Positions 37,572 to 45,347 of a stretch of 64,000 bases of DNA are shown here, in pieces. This DNA is from Pseudonocardia oroxyli (lineage in GTDB: Bacteria; Actinomycetota; Actinomycetes; Mycobacteriales; Pseudonocardiaceae): assembly GCF_900102195.1 (NCBI RefSeq), contig NZ_FNBE01000009.1, positions 186,001 through 250,000 on the forward strand. Reading direction: 5' to 3'. The translations under genes and the position numbers were made by a program. The notes below the pieces were generated by a model, which searched no databases, was not told where the DNA came from, and saw nothing but the letters and a program-made list of their open reading frames with translations. How positions within the stretch are numbered: the stretch's first letter is position 1; each line of letters starts with the position of its first letter.

Positions 37572-37574
37572 CGT
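37569..37574 (+). promoter_or_regulatory. -10 hexamer TAGCGT of the tricorn protease gene
   Basis: TAGCGT overlaps the DUF2277 stop codon and ends 6 bases before GTG 37581, fitting a leaderless start independent of the upstream gene. Confidence 0.45.
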
Positions 37575-37580
37575 TGCGGG

Positions 37581-40500
37581 GTGCCACGTAGCTATCTGCG
37601 GTTCCCCCACCTGCACGGCGACAGCCTGGTGTTCGTGGCCGAGGACGACGTCTGGACCGCCCCGCTCGCGGGCGGGCGCGCGACCCGGCTCACGGCGGAC
37701 GAGGTCCCGGCCCGGTCCCCGCGGTTCTCCCCCGACGGCACCCTGGTCGCCTGGAGCAGCACGAAGGACGGCGCCCCGGAGATCCGGGTGGCCGAGGCGG
37801 ACGGCGGCGCCGCCCGCCGCGTGACGTTCTGGGGCGACCTGCGCACCCGGTCGGCGGGCTGGACGCCCGACGGCCGCGTGGTCGCGACCAGCGCGACCGG
37901 CCAGCACACCTTCGCGAACACCTGGGCCTACGCGGTCCCCGCGCTCGGCGGCCGCCCGCACCGGCTGGACTACGGCCCCGTCTCCGCCGTGGCCTACGGC
38001 GCCGGGGGCGTCCTGATCGGACGCACCATGGCGCGCGACATGGCCTGGTGGAAGCGCTACCGGGGCGGCACCGCCGGGAAGATCTGGTGGGACCCCACGG
38101 GCACCGGGGAGTTCACCCGCCTGCTCCCCGAGCTCGACGGGCAGCTCGACGCCCCCATGGTCGTGGCGGGCCGGATCGCCTTCCTCTCCGACCACGAGGA
38201 CCACGGCAACCTCTACAGCGTCGACCTGCAGGGCGGTGACCTGCGCCGGCACACCGACCACGGGGTGGACGGCGCCGAGTTCTACGCCCGCCACGCGAGC
38301 ACGGACGGCGAACGGGTCGTCTACGAGTCCGCGGGCGAGCTCTACCTGCTCGAGTCCCTCGACGCGCAGCCGCGGCGCCTGGACGTGCGGCTCGGCGGGC
38401 CGCGCACCCGCCGGGAGTCGCACCGGGTCCGCGCCGCGCACTGGGTCTCCGGGGCCCGCCCCGACCACACCGGACGGTCGAGTGTGGTCTCGGTGCGCGG
38501 CACCGTGCACCGGCTGACCCACCGGGACGGCCCGGCCCGCACCCTGCTCGCGGAGCAGGGCGTGCGGGCGCGGCTGGCCCGCCCGCTGGGGGAGGACCGC
38601 GCGATCTGGATCGACGACGCGAGCGGGGAGGACGCCGTCGTCGTCGCGCCGCTGGACCCGCACGCCGAGGGTGCCCCCGACCCGGTCCGGTACGCCGACG
38701 GACAGGTCGGCCGGGTGCTGGAGCTGGAGGCCGCGCCGGACGGGACGCTCGCCGCGCTGACCACGCACGACGGCCGTCTGGTCCTGCTCGACACGGCCAC
38801 CGGGCACGTCCGCACCCCGGCCCGCGGCGCCGCCGGGGAGATCGCCGGACCGAGCTTCTCGCCGGACTCCCGCTGGCTCGCCTACGAGGACCCGATCGAG
38901 CCGGGCCTGTCCCGGATCATGCTGGTGGACCTGGCCGGACCCGACGGGAGCGACGCCCTCGTCGCCGTGACCGAGCCGCGGTTCGTCGACACCGACCCGG
39001 TGTTCACCACGGACGGGCGCTACCTCGCGTTCCTCTCCCGGCGCAGCTTCGACCCGATCTACGACGAGCACTCCTTCGACCTCACGTTCCCGGCGTCCTG
39101 GCGGCCGTTCCTGGTGCCGCTGGCGGCGCGCACGCCGTCGCCGTTCGGGGCGGGGCCGGACGGTCGGCCCACCACCGGGGCCGACGAGGAGCCCGAGGAC
39201 CCGCCCGCGGTGTCGGACGACGAGCCCGAGAAGAAGGAGTCGGAGAAGGAGAAGGACACCCCGCCGGAGACGGTCGTGGACGTCGAGGGGCTGGCGGACC
39301 GGGTCGTCCCGATCCCGGTCCCGGAGGGTCGCTACCGCGGGCTGGGCGCGGCGAAGGACTGCCTGCTCTGGTTGTCGGTGCCGGTCACCGGCGAGCTGGG
39401 CGACGGGCGGGCCGAGGGCGACGACCCCAAGCCCGTCCTGGAGCGGTTCGACCTGAAGAAGCGCAAGGTCGACACCATCGCCGACCCCGCGACCGGCTAC
39501 GCGGTCAGCGGCGACGGCACCCGCCTGGTCGTCCGGGAGTCCCGCACGCTGCGGGTGCTGCGCAGCGACCGTTCCGGCTCCGGGGCGCCGTCGGAGGGCG
39601 ACGCGGACGAGTTCGAGATCGACACCTCCCGCGTCTCGGTGACCGTCGACCCGGCCGCCGAGTGGCGCCAGATGTTCGACGAGGCGGGCCGCCTCATGCG
39701 GGACCACTACTGGGTCGAGGACATGGCGGGCGTCGACTGGGCCGCCGAGCTGGAGCGGTACCGGCCGCTGGTCGACGCCGTCGGCAGCACCGACGACCTC
39801 GTCGACCTGATGTACGAGACGGCGGGCGAGCTGGGCTCCTCGCACGCCTACGTGGTGGGCCGCGGCTCCGCCGGCGACTTCGGTGGGCGCCCCGGGTTCC
39901 TCGGCGCCGACCTGGAGGCGACCGACCAGGGCTGGCGGATCGCGCGCGTCCTGCCGCCGGAGACCTCCGCGCCGGACGCCCGCAGCCCGCTGTCCGAGCC
40001 GGGCGTCGACGTCCGGGCGGGGGACGTGCTGGTGGAGGTCGGAGGGCGCCCGGTCGACCACGAGCTGGGCCCGAACCCGCTGCTGCTGGGCCGCGCGGAC
40101 ACCCTCACCGAGCTGACCGTCCGGACGGCAGCGGGCGTGCTGCGGCGGGTCGTCGTCCGGCCGCTGGGCGGCGAGCAGAACCTGCGCTACCACGACTGGG
40201 TCGCGGGGCGGCGGGCCTTCGTCGCCGACCGCTCCGAGGGGCGGCTGGGGTACCTGCACGTGCCGGACATGGTCGCCTCGGGGTGGGCGCAGCTGCACCG
40301 GGACTTCGCCCGCGAGGCGCGGCGCGAGGGCCTGGTGCTCGACGTCCGGGACAACTCCGGCGGGCACACCTCCCAGCTGGTGATCGAGAAGCTGGCGCGC
40401 AAGGTGATCGGCTGGGACGTGGTGCGCCACGCCGCGCCCGCCACCTACCCGGAGGGCGCGCCGCGTGGCCCGATCGTGCTGGTCGTCGACGAGCACGCGG

Positions 40501-40865
40501 GCTCCGACGGCGACATCGTGACCGCCGCGTTCACGCGGATGGGGCTCGGCCCCGTCGTCGGGACGCGGACGTGGGGCGGGGTGATCGGCATCGACAGCCG
40601 GTACGCCCTGGTCGACGGCACCCGCGTGACCCAGCCGCGCTACTCCTTCTGGTTCGACGACCTGCACTGGTCCGTCGAGAACCACGGCGTGGACCCGGAC
40701 GTCGAGGTGGTGACCACCCCACAGGACTGGGTGGCGGGCCGCGACCCGCAGTTGGAGACCGCGGTCCGCCTCACCCTGGAGGCGCTGGAGCGCAGCCCCG
40801 CGGTCACCCCTCCGGATCCCGCGACCCGCCCCAGCCGAGCCAAGCGCCCCCTGCCCCCACGCTGA
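37581..40865 (+). CDS. Tricorn-type S41 peptidase
   Basis: A 1094-residue cytosolic protease that trims peptides left by proteasome or ATP-dependent proteases. The N-terminal half forms beta-propellers (FPHLHGDSLVFVAEDDVWTA, FSPDGTLVAWSS, TDGRYLAFLSRRSFD). A charged Glu/Lys/Pro linker lies near residues 530-560, then a tricorn C1 domain (YWVEDMAGVDW), a PDZ domain (~760-860) and the catalytic S41 fold. His755 lies in GSSHAYV and the nucleophile Ser975 in AGSDGDIVTAAF. GTG start. The gene ends in a 40-nt palindrome shared with the convergent symporter gene. Confidence 0.93.
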   Translation: MPRSYLRFPHLHGDSLVFVAEDDVWTAPLAGGRATRLTADEVPARSPRFSPDGTLVAWSSTKDGAPEIRVAEADGGAARRVTFWGDLRTRSAGWTPDGRVVATSATGQHTFANTWAYAVPALGGRPHRLDYGPVSAVAYGAGGVLIGRTMARDMAWWKRYRGGTAGKIWWDPTGTGEFTRLLPELDGQLDAPMVVAGRIAFLSDHEDHGNLYSVDLQGGDLRRHTDHGVDGAEFYARHASTDGERVVYESAGELYLLESLDAQPRRLDVRLGGPRTRRESHRVRAAHWVSGARPDHTGRSSVVSVRGTVHRLTHRDGPARTLLAEQGVRARLARPLGEDRAIWIDDASGEDAVVVAPLDPHAEGAPDPVRYADGQVGRVLELEAAPDGTLAALTTHDGRLVLLDTATGHVRTPARGAAGEIAGPSFSPDSRWLAYEDPIEPGLSRIMLVDLAGPDGSDALVAVTEPRFVDTDPVFTTDGRYLAFLSRRSFDPIYDEHSFDLTFPASWRPFLVPLAARTPSPFGAGPDGRPTTGADEEPEDPPAVSDDEPEKKESEKEKDTPPETVVDVEGLADRVVPIPVPEGRYRGLGAAKDCLLWLSVPVTGELGDGRAEGDDPKPVLERFDLKKRKVDTIADPATGYAVSGDGTRLVVRESRTLRVLRSDRSGSGAPSEGDADEFEIDTSRVSVTVDPAAEWRQMFDEAGRLMRDHYWVEDMAGVDWAAELERYRPLVDAVGSTDDLVDLMYETAGELGSSHAYVVGRGSAGDFGGRPGFLGADLEATDQGWRIARVLPPETSAPDARSPLSEPGVDVRAGDVLVEVGGRPVDHELGPNPLLLGRADTLTELTVRTAAGVLRRVVVRPLGGEQNLRYHDWVAGRRAFVADRSEGRLGYLHVPDMVASGWAQLHRDFAREARREGLVLDVRDNSGGHTSQLVIEKLARKVIGWDVVRHAAPATYPEGAPRGPIVLVVDEHAGSDGDIVTAAFTRMGLGPVVGTRTWGGVIGIDSRYALVDGTRVTQPRYSFWFDDLHWSVENHGVDPDVEVVTTPQDWVAGRDPQLETAVRLTLEALERSPAVTPPDPATRPSRAKRPLPPR

Positions 40866-40867
40866 CC

Positions 40868-40907
40868 GTGAGTGGCGATAGTCGCTCCAGCGACTATCGC
40901 CACTCAC
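40868..40907. repeat. 40-nt intergenic palindrome, copy 4 (CGATAGTCGC-type arms)
   Basis: GTGAGTGGCGATAGTCGC and its exact complement GCGACTATCGCCACTCAC around TCCA. The stem extends perfectly to 21 bp with flanking CC/GG and inner T/A. It lies between the convergent tricorn and symporter genes. Compared with copy 3, a G-to-A change in one arm is matched by C-to-T in the other. Confidence 0.92.
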
Positions 40908-40911
40908 GGGG

Positions 40912-42396
40912 TCAGGTGGGTTCCGCGGCCACCGTGCGGGGCGACGGGTCGGGCGTCGGCGGGGTGGTGCGGGGCCGGAGCAGCGCCACCGCCACGAACG
41001 TCAGCAGGGACAGTGCCGGGGCGATGAAGGTGGGCCAGCCGTCGAAACCCGGGCCGAACACGGAGTTCGGGATGTACAGCAGGGTGTTGTCGACGCCGTA
41101 GATCGTGGGCGTCAGGACGAAGAAGCCCAGCCGCACCACCAGCCCGACCGTGATCGCCGCCGCGGCGGCGGCCGTGGTGATCCGGGCGGGCCACCAGTGC
41201 GCCAGCACGAACGGCACGACGAGCGCGGCGAGCATCAGGTCGAACGCCAGGGTGAGCAGGATGCCGGTCTGCGGCACCCGCAGCGCGAACAGGATCGCGA
41301 CGCCCACCACGAACGGCATCGTGAACCGCACCTGGCGCAGCAGCGGGTCCTTGCCGGTCTCCGCGTCGTGCTGCTGGTCGCGCCCGGCGATGTTCCGGAC
41401 GGCGACGGCGGCGGTGCCGAGGATGACCCCGTTCGCCGTGGAGCACGAGGCCGCGACGATCGCGGACAGCACCATGATCGTGAGCCCGGCGGGCGCGTAC
41501 TGCTCCAGCAGCACGAACAGCACCGGCCCGTCGACCTGCGCGTCGCCGAAGATCGCCCCGGAGGACAGCGCGACGAGCGCGTACGGGATCCCGACGAGCG
41601 CGGTGCCCGCCGCGCCCACGAAGCACGCGCGGCGCGCGATCTCCGGACTCTTCGCGGAGAAGATCCGCTGCATGAAGTCGATCGCCACGATGTCGCCGAT
41701 GCCGAGTGCGATGAGCGTCGCCCAGTTCACCACGGCGCCCTGCGCGGGGTCGCCGAGCTGGCCGAGGTCGAAGGGCCCCATGCCCTCCGGCACGGTGATC
41801 CCGTAGGTGAGGGCGACCCAGACCAACAGGGCCGCCGACCCGATCACGGTGATGATGACCTGGATGAACGCGGTGTAGGCGTCGGAGAACATCCCGCCGG
41901 TGATCGTGTACGCGAGCACCACGCCGACGATGATCAGCACGCCCGCGGTGTAGCTGGTGCCGAGGAACCGCTCGAACAGGAAGCCGCCCGCCACGAGGTT
42001 GCCCGCGAGCAGGATGCAGAAGCTGAAGATCATCAGGACCGAGGACGCCAGCTCGACGCCCCGGCTGTACTTGATCCGGTAGAAGTCCGGCAGGCTGAGC
42101 AGCCCCATCGCGTTCATGCGCTTGGCGAAGAAGACGCCGGTCAGCAGCAGGCACAGGCCCAGCCCGAGCGGCAGCGAGGCACCCGCCCAGAAGCCGAAGC
42201 CCGCGGACAGGTCGGTGTTGCCGAGCGTGGCGTTCGAGTCGACCGCCTGGCCCATCAGACCCGCCGCGACGAGCGGCAGGCCCAGCGCGCGGCCCGCGAC
42301 GAGGAAGTTGGTCGAGTCGCCGTCGACCTTGCGGGCGACGGCGAGCCCCACGGCGAGGACGAGGACGACGCCGATCGCGACCCCGAGAATGATCAT
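40912..42396 (-). CDS. Sodium:solute symporter, candidate guanidine-related transporter
   Basis: 494 residues, SSF family (LeuT-like fold, about 13 helices). Helix 1 is IILGVAIGVVLVLAVGLAVA, then FLVAGRALGLPLVAAGLMGQAVDSNATLGNTDLSAGFGFWAG, LPDFYRIKYSRGVELASSVLM and the SSF signature region GGMFSDAYTAFIQVIITVIG. ATG 42396 has GGAG six bases upstream and lies 43 bases after the riboswitch-controlled hydrolase, so it is in the same transcript. Family members carry sugars, amino acids, urea or vitamins. Co-regulation by guanidine suggests uptake of guanidine or a guanidino compound, or handling of urea. Substrate not shown by sequence. Confidence 0.88.
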   Translation of the reverse strand: MIILGVAIGVVLVLAVGLAVARKVDGDSTNFLVAGRALGLPLVAAGLMGQAVDSNATLGNTDLSAGFGFWAGASLPLGLGLCLLLTGVFFAKRMNAMGLLSLPDFYRIKYSRGVELASSVLMIFSFCILLAGNLVAGGFLFERFLGTSYTAGVLIIVGVVLAYTITGGMFSDAYTAFIQVIITVIGSAALLVWVALTYGITVPEGMGPFDLGQLGDPAQGAVVNWATLIALGIGDIVAIDFMQRIFSAKSPEIARRACFVGAAGTALVGIPYALVALSSGAIFGDAQVDGPVLFVLLEQYAPAGLTIMVLSAIVAASCSTANGVILGTAAVAVRNIAGRDQQHDAETGKDPLLRQVRFTMPFVVGVAILFALRVPQTGILLTLAFDLMLAALVVPFVLAHWWPARITTAAAAAAITVGLVVRLGFFVLTPTIYGVDNTLLYIPNSVFGPGFDGWPTFIAPALSLLTFVAVALLRPRTTPPTPDPSPRTVAAEPT

Positions 42397-42439
42397 GACT
42401 GTCTCCGTTCCGGGTGAAGGAAGACGTGCTCAGGAGTGC

Positions 42440-43630
42440 TCAGGAGTTCTTCGGCAGGTGGCCGGACCGCACGAGGCAGCCGAGGGTGTCGCAGACGACG
42501 CGGGTGGCGATCAGCGCGGTGATCTCCGCGTTGTCGTAGGGCGGGGCGCACTCGACGACCTCGATCCCGGCGAGCGGGCGGGCGTCGGCGATGATCTGGA
42601 TGAACTTCAGGACCTCGCGCGGGAGGAACCCGCCGGGCTCCGGCCAGCCGGTGCCGGGGACGAAGGCGGCGTCGAGGCAGTCCACGTCGAAGGAGAGCCA
42701 GACGGCGTCGGCGCCGTCCCAGGCGACGTCGAGCGCCCGCTGGGCCGCCTCCTCGATGCCCATCTCCACGCAGTCGGTGACGGTCATGATCGTGGTGCCG
42801 CGCTCGCGTCCGACCTTGACCCCCGGCCGCGGTGCCTGCCACCCGCCGATCCCGATCTGGACCAGGTTCTTCGCCGGGACGTTCGGGATGTCGGTGGCGT
42901 GGAACCACGGGGTGGTGTGCATCCGCTCGTCGAGGTCGGTCTCCTGGGTGTCGACGTGCCGGTCGAAGTGGATGATCCCCAGGTTCCCGCCGTTCAGGTG
43001 GGGTGCGACGCCCCGCACGGTCGGGTAGCCGATCGAGTGGTCACCGCCGAGGACGACGGGGAACGCGCCGGAGGAGTACACGTGCGAGACCGCTTTGCTG
43101 ATCTGGTCGAAGCACTTCTCGATGTTGCCGGGGATGGTGAAGACGTCCCCGAGATCGGCGATCGTGATGGACTCGCGCAGGTCCACGCCGAGCTCGAACG
43201 AGTAGGGGCCGTAGAGCGCGGAGATCTTCCGGATGCCCTGCGGGCCGAACCGGGTGCCCGAGCGGTAGGTGGTGCCGCCGTCGAACGGCACACCGAGCAC
43301 GGCGACGTCGTACTCCCCGCACCGCCGGACGTCCTCGACGTAGGGGGCCTTGAGGAAGGTGTTGATGCCCGCGAAGTGCGGCAGCTCGCCCCGGGAGAAC
43401 GTGGGGATCGTGCGGTCCACGATGGAGTCCGCGCCAGGCAGGCCCAGCTCCAGGCCGCGGGCGATCTCCGCCTCGTACTTCGTGGTGGGCAGCCGCGCCT
43501 CCGCGGCCACGGCGTAGGCGGCCTCGGGACCGTAGTGGGCGTGGAGCGTGCGGGCCTGCTGCTCGGCCTCGACGGGGTCGATCGGCGTGCCGTCCGGCGT
43601 CTCGTCCGGGCGGTTCGGGTTGTAGTGCAT
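42440..43630 (-). CDS. Arginase-family ureohydrolase, probable guanidine hydrolase (GdmH-like)
   Basis: 396 residues. Binuclear metal ligands of the ureohydrolase fold are all present: His198 (LGGDHSIGYP), Asp223, His225 and Asp227 (HFDRHVDT), Asp315 and Asp317 (SFDVDCLD). The N-terminal ~90 residues extend beyond ordinary agmatinases, and the active-site segment reads FVPGTGWPEPGG rather than the usual agmatinase PGTGTPExGG. Cyanobacterial guanidine hydrolase, a nickel enzyme making urea and ammonia, also has an N-terminal extension. The guanidine-I riboswitch directly upstream is the main reason for this call. Agmatinase or guanidinobutyrase activity remains possible. ATG 43630 follows GAGGA. 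Confidence 0.82.
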   Translation of the reverse strand: MHYNPNRPDETPDGTPIDPVEAEQQARTLHAHYGPEAAYAVAAEARLPTTKYEAEIARGLELGLPGADSIVDRTIPTFSRGELPHFAGINTFLKAPYVEDVRRCGEYDVAVLGVPFDGGTTYRSGTRFGPQGIRKISALYGPYSFELGVDLRESITIADLGDVFTIPGNIEKCFDQISKAVSHVYSSGAFPVVLGGDHSIGYPTVRGVAPHLNGGNLGIIHFDRHVDTQETDLDERMHTTPWFHATDIPNVPAKNLVQIGIGGWQAPRPGVKVGRERGTTIMTVTDCVEMGIEEAAQRALDVAWDGADAVWLSFDVDCLDAAFVPGTGWPEPGGFLPREVLKFIQIIADARPLAGIEVVECAPPYDNAEITALIATRVVCDTLGCLVRSGHLPKNS

Positions 43631-43675
43631 GGCGTCCTCACGGTCGGGCGCCGGCGCAGGAGCAGCCGGCACACC

Positions 43676-43775
43676 AGCTGTCTCCCGGGCTTTTGTCCCG
43701 CCGTGGGGCGGCTCGCCGTGCCTGCCGCCTGCATCTCTCGGACCAGACCTCGCGAGCGAGCGGAACCCTAGACGC
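43676..43775 (-). ncRNA. Guanidine-I (ykkC) riboswitch
   Basis: The minus-strand leader shows the conserved ykkC blocks in order: TAGGGTTCCG (43770-43761), AGGTCTGGTCCGAGAG (43750-43735), ACGGCGAGCCG, then CCCCACGGCGGGACAAAAGC (43706-43687) running into CCGGGAGA to 43681. The invariant ACGGCGGGAC-AAAA-GCCCGGGAGA core and GGTCYGGTCCGAGAG are intact. It lies 46 bases before the hydrolase ATG. Downstream bases can pair with the 3' aptamer strand (GGAG/CAGC with GCTG/CTCC at 43666-43659), a possible switching helix. Ligand: guanidinium, by family. Confidence 0.95.
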
Positions 43776-43799
43776 GCCTCACCGTCGGGTGAGTCGCGC
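43771..43799 (-). terminator. Hairpin between the amidohydrolase gene and the riboswitch
   Basis: On the minus strand CTCACC-CGAC-GGTGAG forms a 6-bp stem, extended outward by GCGCG with CGCGT across an A/G mismatch. It could terminate amidohydrolase transcription or be the 5' stem of the riboswitch leader. No T-run. Confidence 0.45.
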
Positions 43800-43863
43800 A
43801 CCAGTGAAGGGGCCCGATGTTGCGACGGCGTCACCCTCACGTGAATCCCGCCGAGCGGAGCCG

Positions 43864-45183
43864 TCAGCTCGGGAGGGCGCGGCGACGGTCGAACAGCTCC
43901 TCCGCCGCGCTCTGGCCGCGCCGCCGCACCTCCTCGGTGTCGACGGACAGGACCCGGCCGCCGTCGACCAGGAGCCGCCCGTCCACCCAGACGTGGCGCA
44001 CGTCCGCGCCGCCCGAGGAGAACACCAGGTGGGCGGGCACGTTCAGGTCGGGACCGTGCAGCACCGGGGTGGTGTGCAGGCCGCGGAGGTCGACGGTGAT
44101 GACGTCCGCCTTCTTGCCGGGCTCCAGCGACCCGGTCTCGGCGTCGAGGCCGAGTGCGTGCGCGCCGTCGAGGGTGGCCATGGCCAGCATGTCCCACGGG
44201 TCGCCCGTGGTCGGGTCCAGCGTGGTGACCTTCTGCAGCAGGCTCGCGAACTTCATCTCCTCGAGCAGGTCGAGGGTGTTGTTCTCCTTCTCGCCGTCGC
44301 TGCCCAGCCCGACGGCGATGCCGTGCTCCCGCATCCGGATCACCGGGGCGGGCCCCGAGGACAGCTTCATGTTGGAGCAGGGGCAGTGCACGACCGACGT
44401 CCCGGTCTCGGCCAGCACGGCGATCTCCCGGTCGTCGAGCCACACGCAGTGCGCGACGACGGTCCGCGGGCCGAGGATCCCCCGCGCGAGGAACTCCTCG
44501 ATGGGGCGGCGGCCGAACCGGGTCAGGGACTCCTGGACCTCCCAGATCGTCTCCGACGAGTGCGTGTGCAGCCCCGTGTCGAACTCGTCGGCGAGCTGCG
44601 CGGCGCCCCGGAAGGCCTCCGGCGAGCAGTAGAAGAGATGCTCGAGGCCGACCCAGGAGCGGCCGCGGCCCTCGGCGAAGGTGCGGTGGGTCTCCAGCAG
44701 CCTGCGGTTGGTCTCCAGCGTCTCGAAGTAGTCGTACTCGTCGGCGACGTAGGGGACGAGCGTCGCGCGGATCCCGACCTGCTCGGCCGCGCGTGCGGAG
44801 CCCTCCATGAACCGCCACATGTCCATCACCGACGTCGTGCCCGCCCGCAGCGACTCGGTGTAGCACAGCAGCGACGCGGCCTCGGCGATCTCCGGGGTGA
44901 GCGCGCGGTGGGCGGGGTCGATGTCCTCGCGCAGCCAGTCCCACAGCGACTTCGACTCGGCGGTGCCCCGCAGCAGGCCGGAGTGCAGGTGGCCGTTGTG
45001 CAGGCCGGGGAGCACGGCGTGCCCGGTGGCGTCGACGACCTGAGCGTCCACCCCGTCGAGCTCCTCGACGGTGCCGACGGCGACGATCCGGTCGTTCTCG
45101 ACCAGCACCGAGCCGGGGTCGTGGACGGTCTTGCGGCCCTCGCAGGGGAGCACGATGCCGCCGCGGATCAGGGTGCGCGTCAT
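43864..45183 (-). CDS. Amidohydrolase (MTA/SAH deaminase / TrzN-like)
   Basis: A 439-residue TIM-barrel metal hydrolase. It shows the N-terminal HxH pair [12 protein letters not shown] (His65, His67), [21 protein letters not shown] and the conserved block [46 protein letters not shown], whose Asp is a metal ligand. Characterised relatives deaminate or dechlorinate adenosine derivatives, guanine and s-triazines. It lies on the same strand upstream of the guanidine riboswitch operon, so a nitrogen-rich substrate such as a guanidino or triazine compound is a reasonable guess, not a demonstrated one. ATG 45183. Confidence 0.85.
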   Translation of the reverse strand: MTRTLIRGGIVLPCEGRKTVHDPGSVLVENDRIVAVGTVEELDGVDAQVVDATGHAVLPGLHNGHLHSGLLRGTAESKSLWDWLREDIDPAHRALTPEIAEAASLLCYTESLRAGTTSVMDMWRFMEGSARAAEQVGIRATLVPYVADEYDYFETLETNRRLLETHRTFAEGRGRSWVGLEHLFYCSPEAFRGAAQLADEFDTGLHTHSSETIWEVQESLTRFGRRPIEEFLARGILGPRTVVAHCVWLDDREIAVLAETGTSVVHCPCSNMKLSSGPAPVIRMREHGIAVGLGSDGEKENNTLDLLEEMKFASLLQKVTTLDPTTGDPWDMLAMATLDGAHALGLDAETGSLEPGKKADVITVDLRGLHTTPVLHGPDLNVPAHLVFSSGGADVRHVWVDGRLLVDGGRVLSVDTEEVRRRGQSAAEELFDRRRALPS

Positions 45184-45267
45184 GGGGAGCGATCCTGGCG
45201 TGCCCGGCCCGCGGCGGGGATGAGCGGCTCGTCACAGCCGGGCTGCGGGGAAGGTTTCGGGCGCGCG

Positions 45268-45317
45268 TATCGTCTGATGTCAGTGGCCCCTGCGGGCGTA
45301 CTGAGCCTCGGCAGGGG
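45268..45317 (+). promoter_or_regulatory. Possible mfd promoter and leader hairpin
   Basis: TATCGT (45268-45273) is the best -10 hexamer in the 164-base gap between the divergent amidohydrolase and mfd genes. Downstream, CCCCTGC (45287-45293) pairs with GCAGGGG (45311-45317) in the leader. The rest of the gap shows nothing clear. Confidence 0.35.
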
Positions 45318-45347
45318 TGTGTCCGCATGCCTGTCGCAAGGAGTTCC

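Noticed and set aside
43765..43770. TAGGGT on the minus strand as a -10 promoter
   Set aside because: It is part of the conserved TAGGGTTCCG block of the riboswitch, which must be transcribed; the real promoter lies further upstream.
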